A DNA stretch of 64,000 nt from positions 9,519,774 to 9,583,773 of the forward strand of contig NC_058513.1 in NCBI RefSeq assembly GCF_020382885.2, written 5' to 3'. The stretch is from Scatophagus argus (Eukaryota; Chordata; Actinopteri; Scatophagidae). Shown piece by piece: positions 51,001 through 62,041 of this stretch. A program made the position numbers and the translations under genes. A model generated the notes under the pieces. The model was not told where the DNA came from. It did not search any database and worked only from the letters and a program-made list of their open reading frames with translations. The first letter of the stretch is position 1. Each line of letters begins with the position of its first letter.

Positions 51001-54000
51001 CCATCGTCCAACGTCTTTCTCTCTGTGGTCGTCACCTCCTCCCTGTTTATCTTAAAACCCCTCTTCCTCTTTCGCCCCCTCTGTGTCCCACTCAGACTCC
51101 CCTTCAGCCCCTTTTCCCTCCATTTCGCACCTTCGTTCTGCTTCCCCCTCTCCACACACACACACACACACACACCCCACCACCACCACCACCTCTTTTC
51201 TCTTCCTCCAGTGCTCCCCCCTCCTCTCTCCCGTGTCTACTGCAGCAGAAAATCCAGCACAGACACCAGCATGTGTGTGTTTGTACGTGTGTGCCACTAC
51301 GGTAGATCCACGAGCGAGCCTCACACCATCATGAGCCAAGAAGGAGGTGATTTTTCTAAAAAAAAATAAAATAAAATAAAAAAATAACAAAAAACCTGCA
51401 TGTGTGTGTCAAACGCTCTGATCAAAACATTGATTGCTGATGCGTTACATCACAGCCATGCAAACAAAACCCCCTTAAATCATTAGAGCAATGTCTCTCC
51501 TCCTGTCTCCCTTCATTTCCTCCTGTCTCCCTCTTCCTCCTTCTGTCTCCCTCTCATCTGTCTCATTATATTTCCACATCAGCATCTCATTTTTTTTCTG
51601 TCCCAGCCTCTCTTCACCTCTCTGTCTTTTCTGTCCACATATAATTTGCATCTCTCTAGACCGGAAGACCAAAAGGTTCTGCTATGTCGGACAGGATACT
51701 TTTAGAAAGATCCAGGGTGGGGAAAAAGAAAAAAAAACGAGTGATCTGGGTCACAATGCTGTTTGACGTATAGCGCTGGAATATTAGACCTACACAGAGA
51801 AATGGGGCTGCGTTCACACACAAATAGAGCCGATGTTGTGCTGCCACTGAAATGAATCCGACCAACTACCTGCTCTGTACTCTGCATAACCCCATCGTGG
51901 CATCACAAACACCACCATCTGCAGCCATTACACTTAATGAATGTTAGTTTTTGTATGATTCGTGAGATCTTAGCCACTGTAACAAGCAGATGTGTAGTAA
52001 AACTGTACATTACATAACACACAGCATTCTAGCAGCGAGGCAGCAGGTACAGTAGCCTGAATCCAAGGTATAGCAATGCTGCAAATGCTGCCTCCTCTTG
52101 CTGTAAGATAACTCAGCACCAAATCTGTCTACATACACAATCCAAACAATGATGCCATCTCCATCTCATGAAACATTTGGACATTCTGCCAAGCGCTACC
52201 TCGCTATGAGCTGTTATGTTCCGTGAAGTGAGGGTAAAGAAGGATGGGATGTAAAAAAAAAAAATAAAATAAAATAAAATAAAAAATCAATTTGATTGGG
52301 ATGAGAGTGACAGTTAGATAATCACTTCCTGCCTGATCCCATGTCCAGAGAGGCGTATCAGGTGGCCTAAACCATACTATCTGTCCATCCCAGCCTGACA
52401 CTTTACTCTCCCTTTAGAGGGAACCAGATCCTGGTATGAGGATTCATACTTAGTGCCAGAAGAGGTGTGTATGTGTGGGCTTAAGAACAGAGAGTCAGAG
52501 CCTGTGTGTGCAGCTATTGTCTTCATCTATAGATGCAGAATGTATTGCTGAGTGTGCAGTGATTTATATGTATTTTTTCTCACAGACCTTCAGCTATTTT
52601 CACTGTGATGGCATGAACTGGCCACTGCAGGTGTCTGCTGACTGTCTGGTTTTGCATGTACACCTACAGGATGCATGCATTCACAGGCTCCTCACACACA
52701 CTCATAACGCAAAAATAGTACTAAGGAGAGCACACACAGGGTGCAAAGACATGGAAGATCAAACTCTGTCACTATATTTGCAAAACAACACAAATCAAAG
52801 CAGCTGTGATCAAGCAGCTGGATTCGCCTGAAACTGGAGGGTCTGAGGAAAAAAAAAAAGAACCACAAGCCCATTGCAACTGTTTTCATGTGCCATGGAT
52901 CAAAAACAGTCAGGGGTACTTGTTACTCTACACCTGTATGATCAAATGCCATCAAACGTTTGCTTTTAAGAGGTAAATCATCAACTATTTACATGAAAAC
53001 AATAAAGGGCATGCAGCATCGGAGCAACTTATGCGTAACAGCAATAAAACCCGTGCGTAAAAGCCATGTAGCATTCAAATGGAACGGGGGATGGGGTGGG
53101 GGGGGCTGGCAAAAAACAACCCAGCAGACCACAGCAGTACCAAGGGCAAATGTGGGGAAAGACATGCACCTCAACACTGACGATTCGGCGGCGTATAAGG
53201 GTCGTCAATGCGGTGCTGTAATAAATAAGAATACTAACATGAAATACGGCGCGTTGATGTGCATCGTAAACGGACAAATGAAGGCGTTTAGATGCAGGGA
53301 GCGCAGCGGATGCTGCGTTTGGAGGCAGATATGTATTAAACCTGCTCAAGTAGCAGAATACGGCGATAGGAATTATGATGTCGATAAAAACGGTATTCAG
53401 TGTGAATCCAGCTCGGCTGAAACATGCTATATATCAGACATGAATGTGATGTGTTTGACAAAAACCTTGGTTGTTACATCAACTACTACCCATCTACCAA
53501 TAGGTACAGTTGCTATACCATTTCTATTTCGCCTATGCTATCAGCATTAATTATTCACCATCAGTAGGTCTATATCCTGGCTGCTACTTAATGAAGGATA
53601 TACTGTCAGGGATAACACACACCGACGGTCAATGGCCTGCAGGTAATTATGAGGGACTGGTTTACCAGTAATGGCAACGTGGAACAGAACATTTAAAAAA
53701 AACAACAAAGTTTTAAAAACTTCATCATGATTCAAGCAGTGCTCTGAAACATCATGAGGCAGAATATGCAACAGTGCAGAAACAAGTTGGTCCCTCCAGG
53801 AGAGACGTGGGTAACTCACCCGGGCATATTTGGAGGAATACGGATCTTCAAATAGTGCCCATATTTTGGGCTGCCAGGTTTTCCACCAGCCAGCTTTCCT
53901 CGCGTCCTCCTGCATGCACAGTCTTTTCAAGTCCCCATCCGCGCCGCCCAGCGCCGGGTCGTCGTCCGGCGCGTCCGGTTCTGGAGTCTCGAAGCTGTCC

Positions 54001-54440
54001 AGCGCCTCCTCCGCATCCCGGTGCTGCCGGTAATTCATCCAGCAACACGCCTCCACGTCCGTCTCATCGATGCCCCAAAAGGCCAGCTCTTCTTCGAACA
54101 GGGGGCCGCACACATCGTTGGGACAGTGCAACTTCCCGGTGCGGTAATAGTTGAGGATGAAGGAAAACACTGACGGGTGGCGGTCGAAGAAGAACTCGTC
54201 TAATTTGGGGTCGTAGTCGAAGTTGCTGAACGCGTCCGGCTCGGTAAGCCACGACAAGCGGGTACCGGGCAACGTTTTAAGGGTGCTCCGGTAGGTCTCA
54301 TGCCGCACCCCCCCGCAGTTTATCACGATTTTCTCGCTTTCCGACGGACAAGTCATGTCTGCGCTGTAACATGCTTTGTTGGACGACTTGTTCCCACCCT
54401 TGCGCCCTTTGAAAGAGGATACACACACCGAACTGAGCAT
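26009..54440 (-). CDS. kcnc3: Voltage-gated K+ channel Kv3.3 (Shaw family), alternatively spliced
   Basis: Pore-forming subunit of fast-activating, high-threshold K+ channels used by fast-spiking neurons; human KCNC3 mutations cause spinocerebellar ataxia 13. Exons: 54440-53820, 37102-36121, 34833-34639, then 33646-33525 (639 aa, ending WIKP) or 26163-26009 (650 aa, ending PIPSIL). N-terminal ball [16 protein letters not shown] as in Kv3.3/Kv3.4; T1 (about 37-145) with the zinc-site HCPNDVC and ACC residues (106-133); S1 about 208-227; S4 [20 protein letters not shown] (328-347); pore [11 protein letters not shown] (417-427); S6 PVPVI (448-452). S1-S2 sequons are N237-K-T and N246-T-T. Kv3.3 is preferred because of the [10 protein letters not shown] start, [10 protein letters not shown] with [13 protein letters not shown] near the WIKP end, and linkage to fgf21 and kcna7. 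Teleosts often have two kcnc3 copies; I cannot say which this is. Confidence 0.9.
26164..33524 (-). other. kcnc3: Region between kcnc3 terminal exons A and B
   Basis: 3'UTR of the WIKP form and intron of the PIPSIL form. A candidate minus-strand poly(A) hexamer for the WIKP form is at 32894-32899. (TA)n tracts lie near 31809-31824 and 32537-32556. One open block on the plus strand (32241-32357) is listed separately. Confidence 0.5.
32241..32357 (+). CDS. Possible short exon, plus strand, unassigned
   Basis: A strong acceptor (tctttgcttgttttcag) precedes 38 codons and a [23 protein letters not shown], then [18 protein letters not shown]. The Asp/Pro/His-rich content looks protein-like, but no second exon or family match was found, and another plus-strand frame is also open here. 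It may be part of an antisense non-coding RNA, a relic, or chance. Confidence 0.2.
   Translation, partial: RGMFQEVLSLDPDGSPDPSDHEPWKDNHRTALHTVTTV
33525..33646 (-). CDS. kcnc3: kcnc3 alternative terminal exon A (WIKP end)
   Basis: The acceptor is AACAAACTAG at 33656-33647; the phase-1 G of exon 3 plus AG gives Glu600. The exon continues [20 protein letters not shown], then [19 protein letters not shown], stop TAG. DLNAN plus a Trp-Ile near the end matches the end of human Kv3.3 (DLNANAAAWISP), so this is the ancestral-type Kv3.3 C-terminus. The pyrimidine tract is modest (cttccttacactccttcc, then cacccccttg-like sequence). Confidence 0.85.
34639..34833 (-). CDS. kcnc3: kcnc3 coding exon 3 (C-terminal cytoplasmic)
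   Basis: A 195-bp phase 1-1 exon after ctaccttcccttcag. It encodes [19 protein letters not shown] through [20 protein letters not shown] (535-599), clearly the Kv3 family tail exon. The donor is AAAG|GTACGT. Intron retention would add 16 codons, [16 protein letters not shown], then stop at 34589. Confidence 0.9.
34834..36120 (-). other. kcnc3: kcnc3 intron 2 (1,287 bp)
   Basis: A phase-1 GT-AG intron (GTGAGAG ... CTTCAG). No repeats or exons seen inside beyond a poly-T run near 36051-36064. Confidence 0.8.
36121..37102 (-). CDS. kcnc3: kcnc3 coding exon 2 (S1-S6)
   Basis: It starts after TTTCTTCCAG with YVAFGSLFF (S1) and encodes residues 208-534 plus one base, ending [14 protein letters not shown] (phase 1). 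It holds the whole membrane domain and the Kv3 post-S6 basic segment [12 protein letters not shown]. Past the pore it has a low-complexity Gly/Met stretch before CPLAQEE. The outer pore reads MYPET where mammalian Kv3 has MYPKT. Confidence 0.93.
37335..37588. mobile_element. Tc1/mariner-like non-autonomous remnant
   Basis: It begins TACAACCCTGATTCC followed by diverged 'aaagctggaacgcttagtaaaat', a hallmark of the termini of Tc1-like elements in fish. It continues with ttgacaaagcggtgaacttc and atacccaatcatgat segments of the same family. It is about 250 bp, has no transposase frame and lies in kcnc3 intron 1 just upstream of exon 2. Confidence 0.55.
45050..45096. repeat. (CA)n microsatellite
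   Basis: An uninterrupted 47-bp AC/CA tract in kcnc3 intron 1. Confidence 0.97.
47700..48110. mobile_element. Diverged teleost fold-back repeat in kcnc3 intron 1
   Basis: The left part (tattcgctttctt ... gttagatgaaaagatc ... ggtaaatatgaagctggagc ... cagcacctctaa) is in direct orientation. The right part (ggtctggcacatatcctcc ... gagccaggctagttg ... gtttcctgtctttgtgc) is the reverse complement of another section of the same family. Same family as the copy in the kcna7 intron. Confidence 0.55.
48271..48295. repeat. End of a teleost interspersed repeat
   Basis: GTCCATCCATCCACTTTCTA followed by TACTA resembles the end of a very common fish repeat (ccatccatccattttctata). Only the end is present. 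Confidence 0.35.
51153..51193. repeat. (CA)n then (CAC)n microsatellite
   Basis: A CA tract (51153-51175) is followed after a short gap by CAC trinucleotide units. Confidence 0.93.
53820..54440 (-). CDS. kcnc3: kcnc3 coding exon 1 (ball and T1 domain)
   Basis: It encodes residues 1-207, ending YSSKYAR at donor CGG|GTGAGT (phase 0). ATG 54440-54438 is chosen because [10 protein letters not shown] equals the start of mammalian Kv3.3/Kv3.4. Cys6 and Ser8/Ser9 correspond to the redox and phosphorylation positions of the inactivation ball known in Kv3.4. A second ATG (residue 29, MTCPSESEK) would give a form without the ball. The T1 strand reads INCGG where relatives have INVGG. GC-rich compared with its flanks. 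Confidence 0.92.
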
Positions 54441-54510
54441 AGAGGACCGGGGGGAGGGAGGGAGAGGATGAGAGAAACCGAAGGGAGGAGGAGGGAGGAG
54501 TCTGAGGAGT
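54441..54510 (-). other. kcnc3: kcnc3 5'UTR part of coding exon 1, with upstream splice acceptor
   Basis: Minus-strand TTCTGCCCTTTTTCTCTCCC followed by CGCAG at 54511 is an excellent acceptor 70 bp before the ATG. It suggests that the first coding exon is preceded by at least one 5'UTR exon. The 70-bp leader is CT-rich. Confidence 0.55.
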
Positions 54511-55407
54511 CTGCGGGGAGAGAAAAAGGGCAGAAATTTTAGCAGAAGGGAGATATAGATGTGGATTATCAACATTGCAATACAAATTAAGAACCACGCG
54601 CTAATACCAGCTGTATGTGCAATTATTGACTTGATAATCAGCTGATGGGGGGGACACAAAACGACCTTGTGCAGGTGCAGTGGGTGACGGAAGGGGGGTG
54701 GGCTCTGGCATGAAAATTAAGAGTGGAAAAGTTGTTTTAAAGCACACAACAGATGCCTTCAACTTAACAGGGCAACATATGAAAACAGGTGGCTTTGAGC
54801 ACATTCATGAGTCAGCATCCTCACAGGGTGATTTGTTGACAGTGATGACAAGATGCCTCAGCTCTCAAGCTGTTGTGGTGTGTTTGGGGTCCCGGCATTG
54901 TTACCCTCCCCTCATTCCCTCCCCTGAGCTATAATTCCAACCATCACTGCATGCTCTCCTCAAGCTGACAATCTCGAAATTGATCTGGTTGACGCTGAAG
55001 TCAGTGCTCATTCAAATCCTCTCCCTAATTAGGCCACTGGGAGACCTCAACAAGCAACCCCAACACCCCACCCCCTCCACCTGCAACAACCCTGCTCTTT
55101 TCCTTGCCTGGGCATCAAAAAGCACGTGAGGGAGAATGTGTAACAGAAAGATGGGAGAAAACTGGGGATCCATCTCATTGCTTCTTCCCCTCTTCCCTGA
55201 GAATGTCTCTCTGACGTAAGGTGGCGCAGCACCGTGTGTGTGTGTGTGTGTTAATTGCCTCCCGAGAGTGCAGTGTCCGTACTAATGTTAGATCTCCTCA
55301 ATCAGCCCATGTGCGTGCTACACACACTGCTGCAGCCCCCTCCAACCGAACCGAGATTCATGCGATGCACAATTATGTCAATGCTCCCGCTGCCACTTCT
55401 TCCATGC

Positions 55408-55411
<4 letters not shown>

Positions 55412-55452
<41 letters not shown>
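55412..55452. repeat. (GT)n microsatellite
   Basis: An uninterrupted 41-bp TG tract. Confidence 0.97.
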
Positions 55453-55455
<3 letters not shown>

Positions 55456-56093
55456 GACATGCAGAGGGTTAGAAAGAGAGAGAGAAATAAGGAGAGGGTG
55501 GGATGGGGGATGATGAGGAGGAGGCCATAAATCAGGGTTTTTTTTTTTAACAGAAGGATCGAAAAGGACAGAACAATGAGGAAAATAAAGGGGACGAAAG
55601 GAGAGAGGAAAGGAGACACGGAGGGAAAAGAGGGGCAGAAAGTGAATGCAGCACACTCACACAGTGAACAGCTAGTGTAATTTTGTCTCTTCCCTATTAA
55701 TGCAAGAAGGGGGTTGAAGTGTGTGTGTGTGTGTGCATGTGTGTGTGGGGAGGGGGGGAAGCATCGAAAAGGGTGCACTATAAAAGTGAATGAATTCTGC
55801 TGCAGTAAAAAGCCAGAGTTATTTGCTCTCCTTCTCTCTCTCTCTCTCTCTCTCCTTCTCCCAGCGAGGTCAGATTATTCGCCCGCGAGCTGCCTCTCCA
55901 TCAGGGGGGCTCACAACGCTTCAGAAAAGACACGCGTTCACAGCAGAAGGAAAAAAAAGCCCATACATGCAGTGTATCTATGTTGTTAACCTTTTTCTCT
56001 ATTCAAAGAAATGCACCACTCTCCTCCTCCTCCTCCTCCTCCCCCCTCCTCTCCTGTGAGCGCTCACTGGCCCTCCCCCTCTCCCTCCTACTA

Positions 56094-56096
<3 letters not shown>

Positions 56097-56122
<26 letters not shown>
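56097..56122. repeat. (CT)n microsatellite
   Basis: An uninterrupted CT tract within a longer pyrimidine-rich stretch; a second (CT)n is at about 55831-55853. Confidence 0.93.
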
Positions 56123-56126
<4 letters not shown>

Positions 56127-57964
56127 TCGCTTTCTCTCCCTCGTTCGCTCTCGTATTCCGCATAAAGGAATCACATATCGTTGAAGGAGGAGAATCAGGG
56201 CTTCATTTCTTCCTCTTCTTCCTCTTCTCACAACAAGGTCCTATTCCGATCAAGTGCCCTCCTGCCTCATCCCCCCCTCCCCCCACTGCATTTTACTCTA
56301 ACGCATCTTTCTTCCGTTATTGTCCTCTTGCTTCTCCCATCTTCCTGTCCCATTCTTTCCCCCTTCCCAAAGTAAGCTCACTTTGGGTCAACTCTCTCTT
56401 CCTCTTTTCACCGCAGACTTTTGCTTCCTGTCATGCAGGACACTGCAGTCTTTTCATACTTACTTGTTATTTAATCTGTGTTCACCCTGTTGTTTTGATC
56501 ATTTCACTGCACTTTTTTAATCTGAACAAACAACTTTTTTTGTTCATGGAAAAGTTTGCCGTCTCTCTTTTCTCGTCAGATGGTGTATAGACATTGAGTT
56601 TCTTTGCTTGTTTGTTTTTATTTAATTTTGACTTGGTACAAATATTGTTTGTTTTTTTTTCATTTTTGAAGATCCTGGAAAAGACTTAACAACTCTCAGG
56701 TAAGATCGACTAAGAATGAGGTTATTGCATGGGTATGCGGTCAGAGCTTGGAAACATTAAGGCACAAAGTTCAGTGCACAGTTGATAAAAAGTAAGACAT
56801 ATGTATCTTTGCATCTATGTATCTTTGTATCTTCGTTCTCTCCCAGGAACTTGCCTGACAAAACAATGGTGCACTTGTGAGTTTCAGAGTTGTACTGCAT
56901 CATTATGCCAAACTAGTTAATCTACTTCTGTGCAACTAAAACCACTAAAATAAATAAAATTGGGGCTAATTTAAAATTAGAAATAACTTGTTCAGAAGTG
57001 AGGCCAGGCAGGGAGAGTGTAAAAAGGTCTTTGTCTGCAGTCAGCTTTGTCCTGTGGGGCTTTCCAGCAGGGACCCCTCGTGCTGTGGGATGGATTAGAT
57101 TTCAGCACCATGGACAGCGGTGCTCTCTCTCTCTATCTCTCTGGGACAAACTCCCTCTAACGGGATACTAAACTTTCCAGAAGAAGCTCTTATAATCTCG
57201 CTGTGAAACTTTTATCCCTCAGATGACTTTCTTTCTTTCTTTTTTTTTTTTTTGGCCTGTGCACTTCTTGCTTCTACTTCACAGGCAAGTGTGCCTTATT
57301 GGTGAACTGCTGAATATTTTATACACAGACAACCACAAATCTGTAACTGTGGTTAAGTGCCTTTTTGTTCCCTCTGACTCATGTGTGGTGAAGTTTATCG
57401 ATTTTAAAATTTTACTTAAGTTTATAACAAATGGATTATAACAAATTTGGAGGTTAATGGAGCCCTTCCTTTCCCACCTTTCCTCAAAACTAATTTGACT
57501 GTTGAAATCTGAGTGAAAGTAGTTCTCAGAAAGATCAGATTACTGATCTTAATGAGTTCGGGGCATGTGAGTTCAATGCTTTCTAGTTGCATATCAGGAA
57601 AATGTCCGCAGTTTGTGGGTTTCAGCTTAAAACGGGGGAAGAAAGTGCATCTCTTTAAGAGCCAGCCTCAGCAAAAAAAAAGAACTAGAGGGGGGGGGGT
57701 GCAGCAGGGGATGAGAGGAATGGAGGGGGGGACGCTACAGAAGGTGAGCGAGGGGTGTAAAATGGAGGAAGATCTGGTGGAGATACAAAAACAGAAGTGA
57801 GAATGAAGGAGAAAAAAGGGTCTATTATGAAGAAGGAGGAAGGGGCAGGCAGAGGAGCACAGAGGAAAAACAATCTCCACCACCACCACCTCTCTTTCTC
57901 TCTGCTGCAGCATTTCATGCCTTGGCCACCATGTCCTGCGCCACCCCACTACTACTGCCTCACC

Positions 57965-57968
<4 letters not shown>

Positions 57969-57997
<29 letters not shown>
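57969..57997. repeat. (CA)n microsatellite
   Basis: An uninterrupted 29-bp CA tract. Confidence 0.95.
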
Positions 57998-58003
<6 letters not shown>

Positions 58004-58635
58004 AAAGAAAGTGAGAATGAGGAGAGAGAGGGAGAGAGACACGCGTGCGCATTCAAACACACACACGCACTCACCTGGCTGCAACAAACAGGCAAAGAAA
58101 TGAACAGAAATGAGATTTAATCTTCATGAACCTTTAAGAAGAGATCATTTCTGCAGTGGACCGAATGGGTCTGAGAGAGAGAAAACACGTGCACAGGGCT
58201 CGTGCATGAAGGCTGCACTGACGCTAATATATATTAGCAGAAACACTGCAGCAAGAGGGGGAGGGAGCACGGGATTATGGGATGCACTGACTGTGAGGTA
58301 CCAGCAGCAGTAACCGGGGGGATGGGAGGAGAGCGCATACTAGAGAGACAGGGAGAGAAGGCAAGGGAGGAATTTGGAGGAGTGCTGACTATGCGGAACC
58401 GACCAAACAGTTGGCAGAAAAAGCAAAAACCTTTACCAATCTCGGAGTGGTAGAAGGGAAGAGATGGGCAGAGTGGGATGAGATGGAAAAGGAGAGAAAG
58501 GGATAGAAGGAGTGGGGAGGGTAGGTAAGGTGGAGAAGAGAGAGGAGAATGTGAGATGTTGGAGAAAAAGGTAGGGGGAGGAGAGAAAAAAATACCTTGC
58601 AGTGGCTCAGGACAACACCTGAATGATTATAAAAC

Positions 58636-58636
<1 letters not shown>

Positions 58637-58679
<43 letters not shown>
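58637..58679. repeat. (GT)n microsatellite
   Basis: An uninterrupted 43-bp GT tract. Confidence 0.97.
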
Positions 58680-58682
<3 letters not shown>

Positions 58683-58860
58683 AGGTAAGTTGTTAGAAAT
58701 AGTCTTCAATACCAATAAGAGGAATGGAAACAGTGGAGTGATTAAGAGAGAGGAGAGGAAGGAAAACAAGTGTAGGGATGGAAAACATACAGCTGAGCTG
58801 AGAGGCAAAGCTACCTTTGGGGAAAATGAGAGCTTTGCAGGCAAGTGTGTAATGTATGTT

Positions 58861-58868
58861 TGTGTGTG

Positions 58869-58916
<48 letters not shown>
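58861..58916. repeat. Compound (GT)n(GA)n microsatellite
   Basis: A GT tract with one CA interruption (58861-58883) runs directly into a GA tract (58884-58916). Confidence 0.97.
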
Positions 58917-58919
<3 letters not shown>

Positions 58920-61404
58920 GATGGCACGAATTACGTATGTGTTTCTGGTGTGCAGCCATTTTTTTTCCCACCCGCTACCTCATCAAAGGATGTAACCACA
59001 AGGCTTCACGCTGTTCCACCCATATTACCTCCCTCCCTCACTCCCTCATTCCTCTCCCTCTCATCTCTTCCTTATCTCCCTCTCCTCTCCTCTGTCACGC
59101 ACTCCCCAGTGTTGAGGAGACCCCAACAGGAGAAAGCGAGGCACTGCAGGATGGTAAAAGCACTGCGGTCACCTCCCCTTTTAGTGCGGTGTCACACCAC
59201 ACAGTGTCCTCTCCTCCCTCGAACTGTCATTGCACCTCATGGTGTAACTCTGCCAGGAAGGAAAGAAGGACCCAGATACAGTGTGTGCATGTGGGAGGAT
59301 AGGACATGTAGGTGAATAAGAATGAAGATGCTAGGAATATCATGAATGGAAGGAGAAAGGAAAAAAAACAGGGTGCATATGCAGAAGAAAACAGAGAGAG
59401 AGAGAGAGAGGCTATACAGTGACCGAGTAGCTCTGAGACAGCTAATGTACACAGAAAAAAAAGGTATTTCTAATCATAATAAAGCTCACCAGTGGCCAAT
59501 TCCCAAAACATGAATTAAATAACCAATCAATTAAGCAAGCAGAGAGGAGGAAATCTACCAGAGGCAGCTCCTCTACTCAGCAACACCAGCATGGAGATCT
59601 CCAGGGGCTGACCAATCCACACATACTGCAGCAACAAACAACAGCCCCTCGGGGGTCTTGAGCCATGTGCATATTGGGCAATCGAACATGCTCTTGCCAT
59701 GATACCGTCCATTCTACTTTTTCATGAAAAGAAAAAAGAATACTTTGCTCCCGTTTCTCTCCTTTTAGCTAGCTGGGGATGATTAATACGTAAGGCCATT
59801 TACAGGAATAGACCAGCAGAAATGAAGCCTGTAATAGACCTCTGAAAGCTCAACCAGTGTCCATGACTAAAATGAATATTGAGATTTTGTTTTGGGATTG
59901 AAAAGGCCACTGGTTGAGACTCAATGTAGGGGTGAAGAGAGTGATGAAGAAGAGGTACTAAAGCTCTCTTTAAGGAGCGGTGATTGGCATAGAAGAGGTT
60001 AGAGAAACACGGACAGTTCAGGGAGAGAAAAAAGCCATGGGATAGTGTGTCATGACGGGAAGGAGCTCTATTTTTGGACCTGGATAAATCTGAGCTAATA
60101 TCCCTCAGTCTTCAGTTTTAAGGTGTGGATTTTAGAGAATATGCATCAGGAGCAAGTAGTGTTAACCCACACACCTCCTGATTCTCTCATAGGTCATTTA
60201 AACCTGTCTACTCTTAATTAATGACGCTGCCCTTCCAGCATGATTAGGACCATTATCATCCAGCTGTACAGTGGGGGCAGACAGACAAACGGGACGAGGG
60301 AAGAGGTATTACTGGATCTGTGAACTGGACGGCGATTATACATAAAGGAGGGGCAGGGAAGTCACAGATTAGACCCTGGACAGCCAGAGAGGAGGGAGAG
60401 AAGTTAGGTTTCAATGTGAAGAGACAAAATGAAGTGGATAAGGAAACAAAGGAGATGAGAGAGGATGAAAGGCGAGCTCGCGGCGAGCCTCAAGGTCAAG
60501 GGTATGTAACACACGTGAATTAAAAAGACCGGGCCAGCTTGAGCTGAAGGACGGAGGGAAAGTTCATTGAAGCTGGTGAGAACATGCGAGATGAGAGAGT
60601 GAGCATCACAGCCATGGAGAGAGGAAGGGTCAGAGGCAAGAACACAAACCCAGGACACGGCAGATGCGTAATTCAATCACACTCTCAAAATAGATTTATT
60701 CCCCCCACTTAAACAGCGGCGTCCTCCTTTTTTCAAGCTCCATCACTACTCTACCAATCACATCCGCGGACAGCATGCCACTGTCTCTAGTGCTGTTTTT
60801 TTTGGGGGGGGGTATTTTTTTTTTTTTAGGCCTCACATCGAAGGGGTGTTTTCTGGGTTACCCTCAATCTAAAAATAGTATCAGTTTTATAATGCAGGAT
60901 TGAAGAAGGTGGTGATGGTGGGGTGGGGGGAAGGCAGGGAGAGAGAAAATGGAGGAAGAGAGGCAGAGTTCCCATTAGGGGAAGAGCACGCTGGAGCCAG
61001 TTGGCAGAAAAAAAGCGAGGCATGCGCTGGGAAGTGAAGGAAGAAGAGGCGTTATGAAACTAGAGACTTTGTGTGTAATGCAGCGGAATGCAGATGGAGC
61101 AAGTTGACAGAGCATAGGTGATGTGGTGGCAGGGGCTGCAGGGAAAGAAGACCACGTCTAGACATTTAACTGCCCCCATAGACTTCCTGGAAGAGATCTC
61201 AGTGACGCTATGTCCTTCCTGTGGTTCCGCTCCGGTGCCCCCCTTTCTTCCCCTCCATCTCATCCACACACCTTCTCCTCCTCCTCTCCCTCTCTCTCAT
61301 GTGTGTGTTTGTGTGTCAGCCCTCTCGCCCTCCTCTTCTGATTCCTTTATCAAACCTCCATTTCAGGCCTTGACACTTACCCAGTGCTGCCACACCACCG
61401 CAGG

Positions 61405-61405
<1 letters not shown>

Positions 61406-61435
<30 letters not shown>
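61406..61435. repeat. (AC)n microsatellite
   Basis: An uninterrupted 30-bp AC tract. Confidence 0.95.
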
Positions 61436-61437
<2 letters not shown>

Positions 61438-62041
61438 AACAGAGGGCACATGCAAGTAAAACAAATGCATGCATACAAATGCACAAAGCAATACACGCTT
61501 GGAAACAGTCGCTCAAGCAGACAGACACAAAATGATGCTGAGAGGAATGCATAGACACACATTCCCCTCAGTGGCATGAAACTGCACTGATCTAGGTGTA
61601 GATGGGGAAACACCCACCATTTGTGCAATGAGGGATGTTAGGATTTCTTAAAATAAATAAATAAATAAAAAAAAAATGTTTTTTTTAAGGCGTCATATCA
61701 GTGGATAGATAAAATCTGATTGTGTTTAAGTACAGTTCTCTTGATACTAGCGGCTAGAAATCATAATAAAATTACAGTGAACAGGATTCCAATTCAGACA
61801 ATTTTCACACATTCTGATTTCTCCAGATATTGATCAAAACACAAACAGGCTACAGGAGAAAATTCGCAGTTATTGTGGATAAAACGATACTTGTTGAATG
61901 CAGGTCGCTAGACGCTGTATTTTTTTTCTCTCTCTCTTCTTTCTTTTAAAACTGGCCAGTAAATGCTCTGCTGTCAGACGGAGAAACGCAGAATAAAGCC
62001 ACCAAAATACAGACATATACACAGACACGGTTAATACTCAC

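Larger units (their letters stand above)
37103..53819 (-). other. kcnc3: kcnc3 intron 1 (16.7 kb)
   Basis: A GT-AG phase-0 intron between the T1 exon and the S1-S6 exon. It contains a Tc1-like remnant (37335-37588), a fold-back repeat (47700-48110), many microsatellites (45050-45096 CA, 51153-51175 CA, (GA)n at 43314-43328 and 43409-43430), and a higher-GC block at 42410-42660. No nested gene could be supported. Confidence 0.75.
54511..62041. other. 5' flank or first intron of kcnc3, purine-rich
   Basis: Long plus-strand GA/GGA-rich tracts alternate with (CT)n and (CA)n microsatellites (55412-55452, 56097-56122, 57969-57997, 58637-58679, 58861-58916, 61406-61435). Long open frames here are low-complexity. 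No convincing exon was found. Confidence 0.5.

Noticed and set aside
26009..54440. Assigning the Kv3 gene to kcnc1 or kcnc2
   Set aside because: The N-terminal ball [10 protein letters not shown], the DLNAN...W tail and the linkage to fgf21 and kcna7 fit kcnc3. Only the alternative exon B resembles Kv3.2.
53547..54659. Upstream and downstream extension of the first kcnc3 exon frame (start before 54440, continuation past 53820)
   Set aside because: The part before 54440 lies across a splice acceptor and lacks Kv3 similarity. The part after 53820 is intron read-through past a GTGAGT donor.
55302..55778. Long frames of Thr-His, Val-Cys or Ser-Leu repeats (also near 39259, 41514, 57668, 58389)
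   Set aside because: They are translations of (CA)n, (GT)n and (CT)n microsatellites, not proteins.
58916..59302. 128-codon frame with a Ser/Thr-rich second half
   Set aside because: It starts inside a microsatellite, has no splice logic or domain, and another frame of similar length overlaps it.
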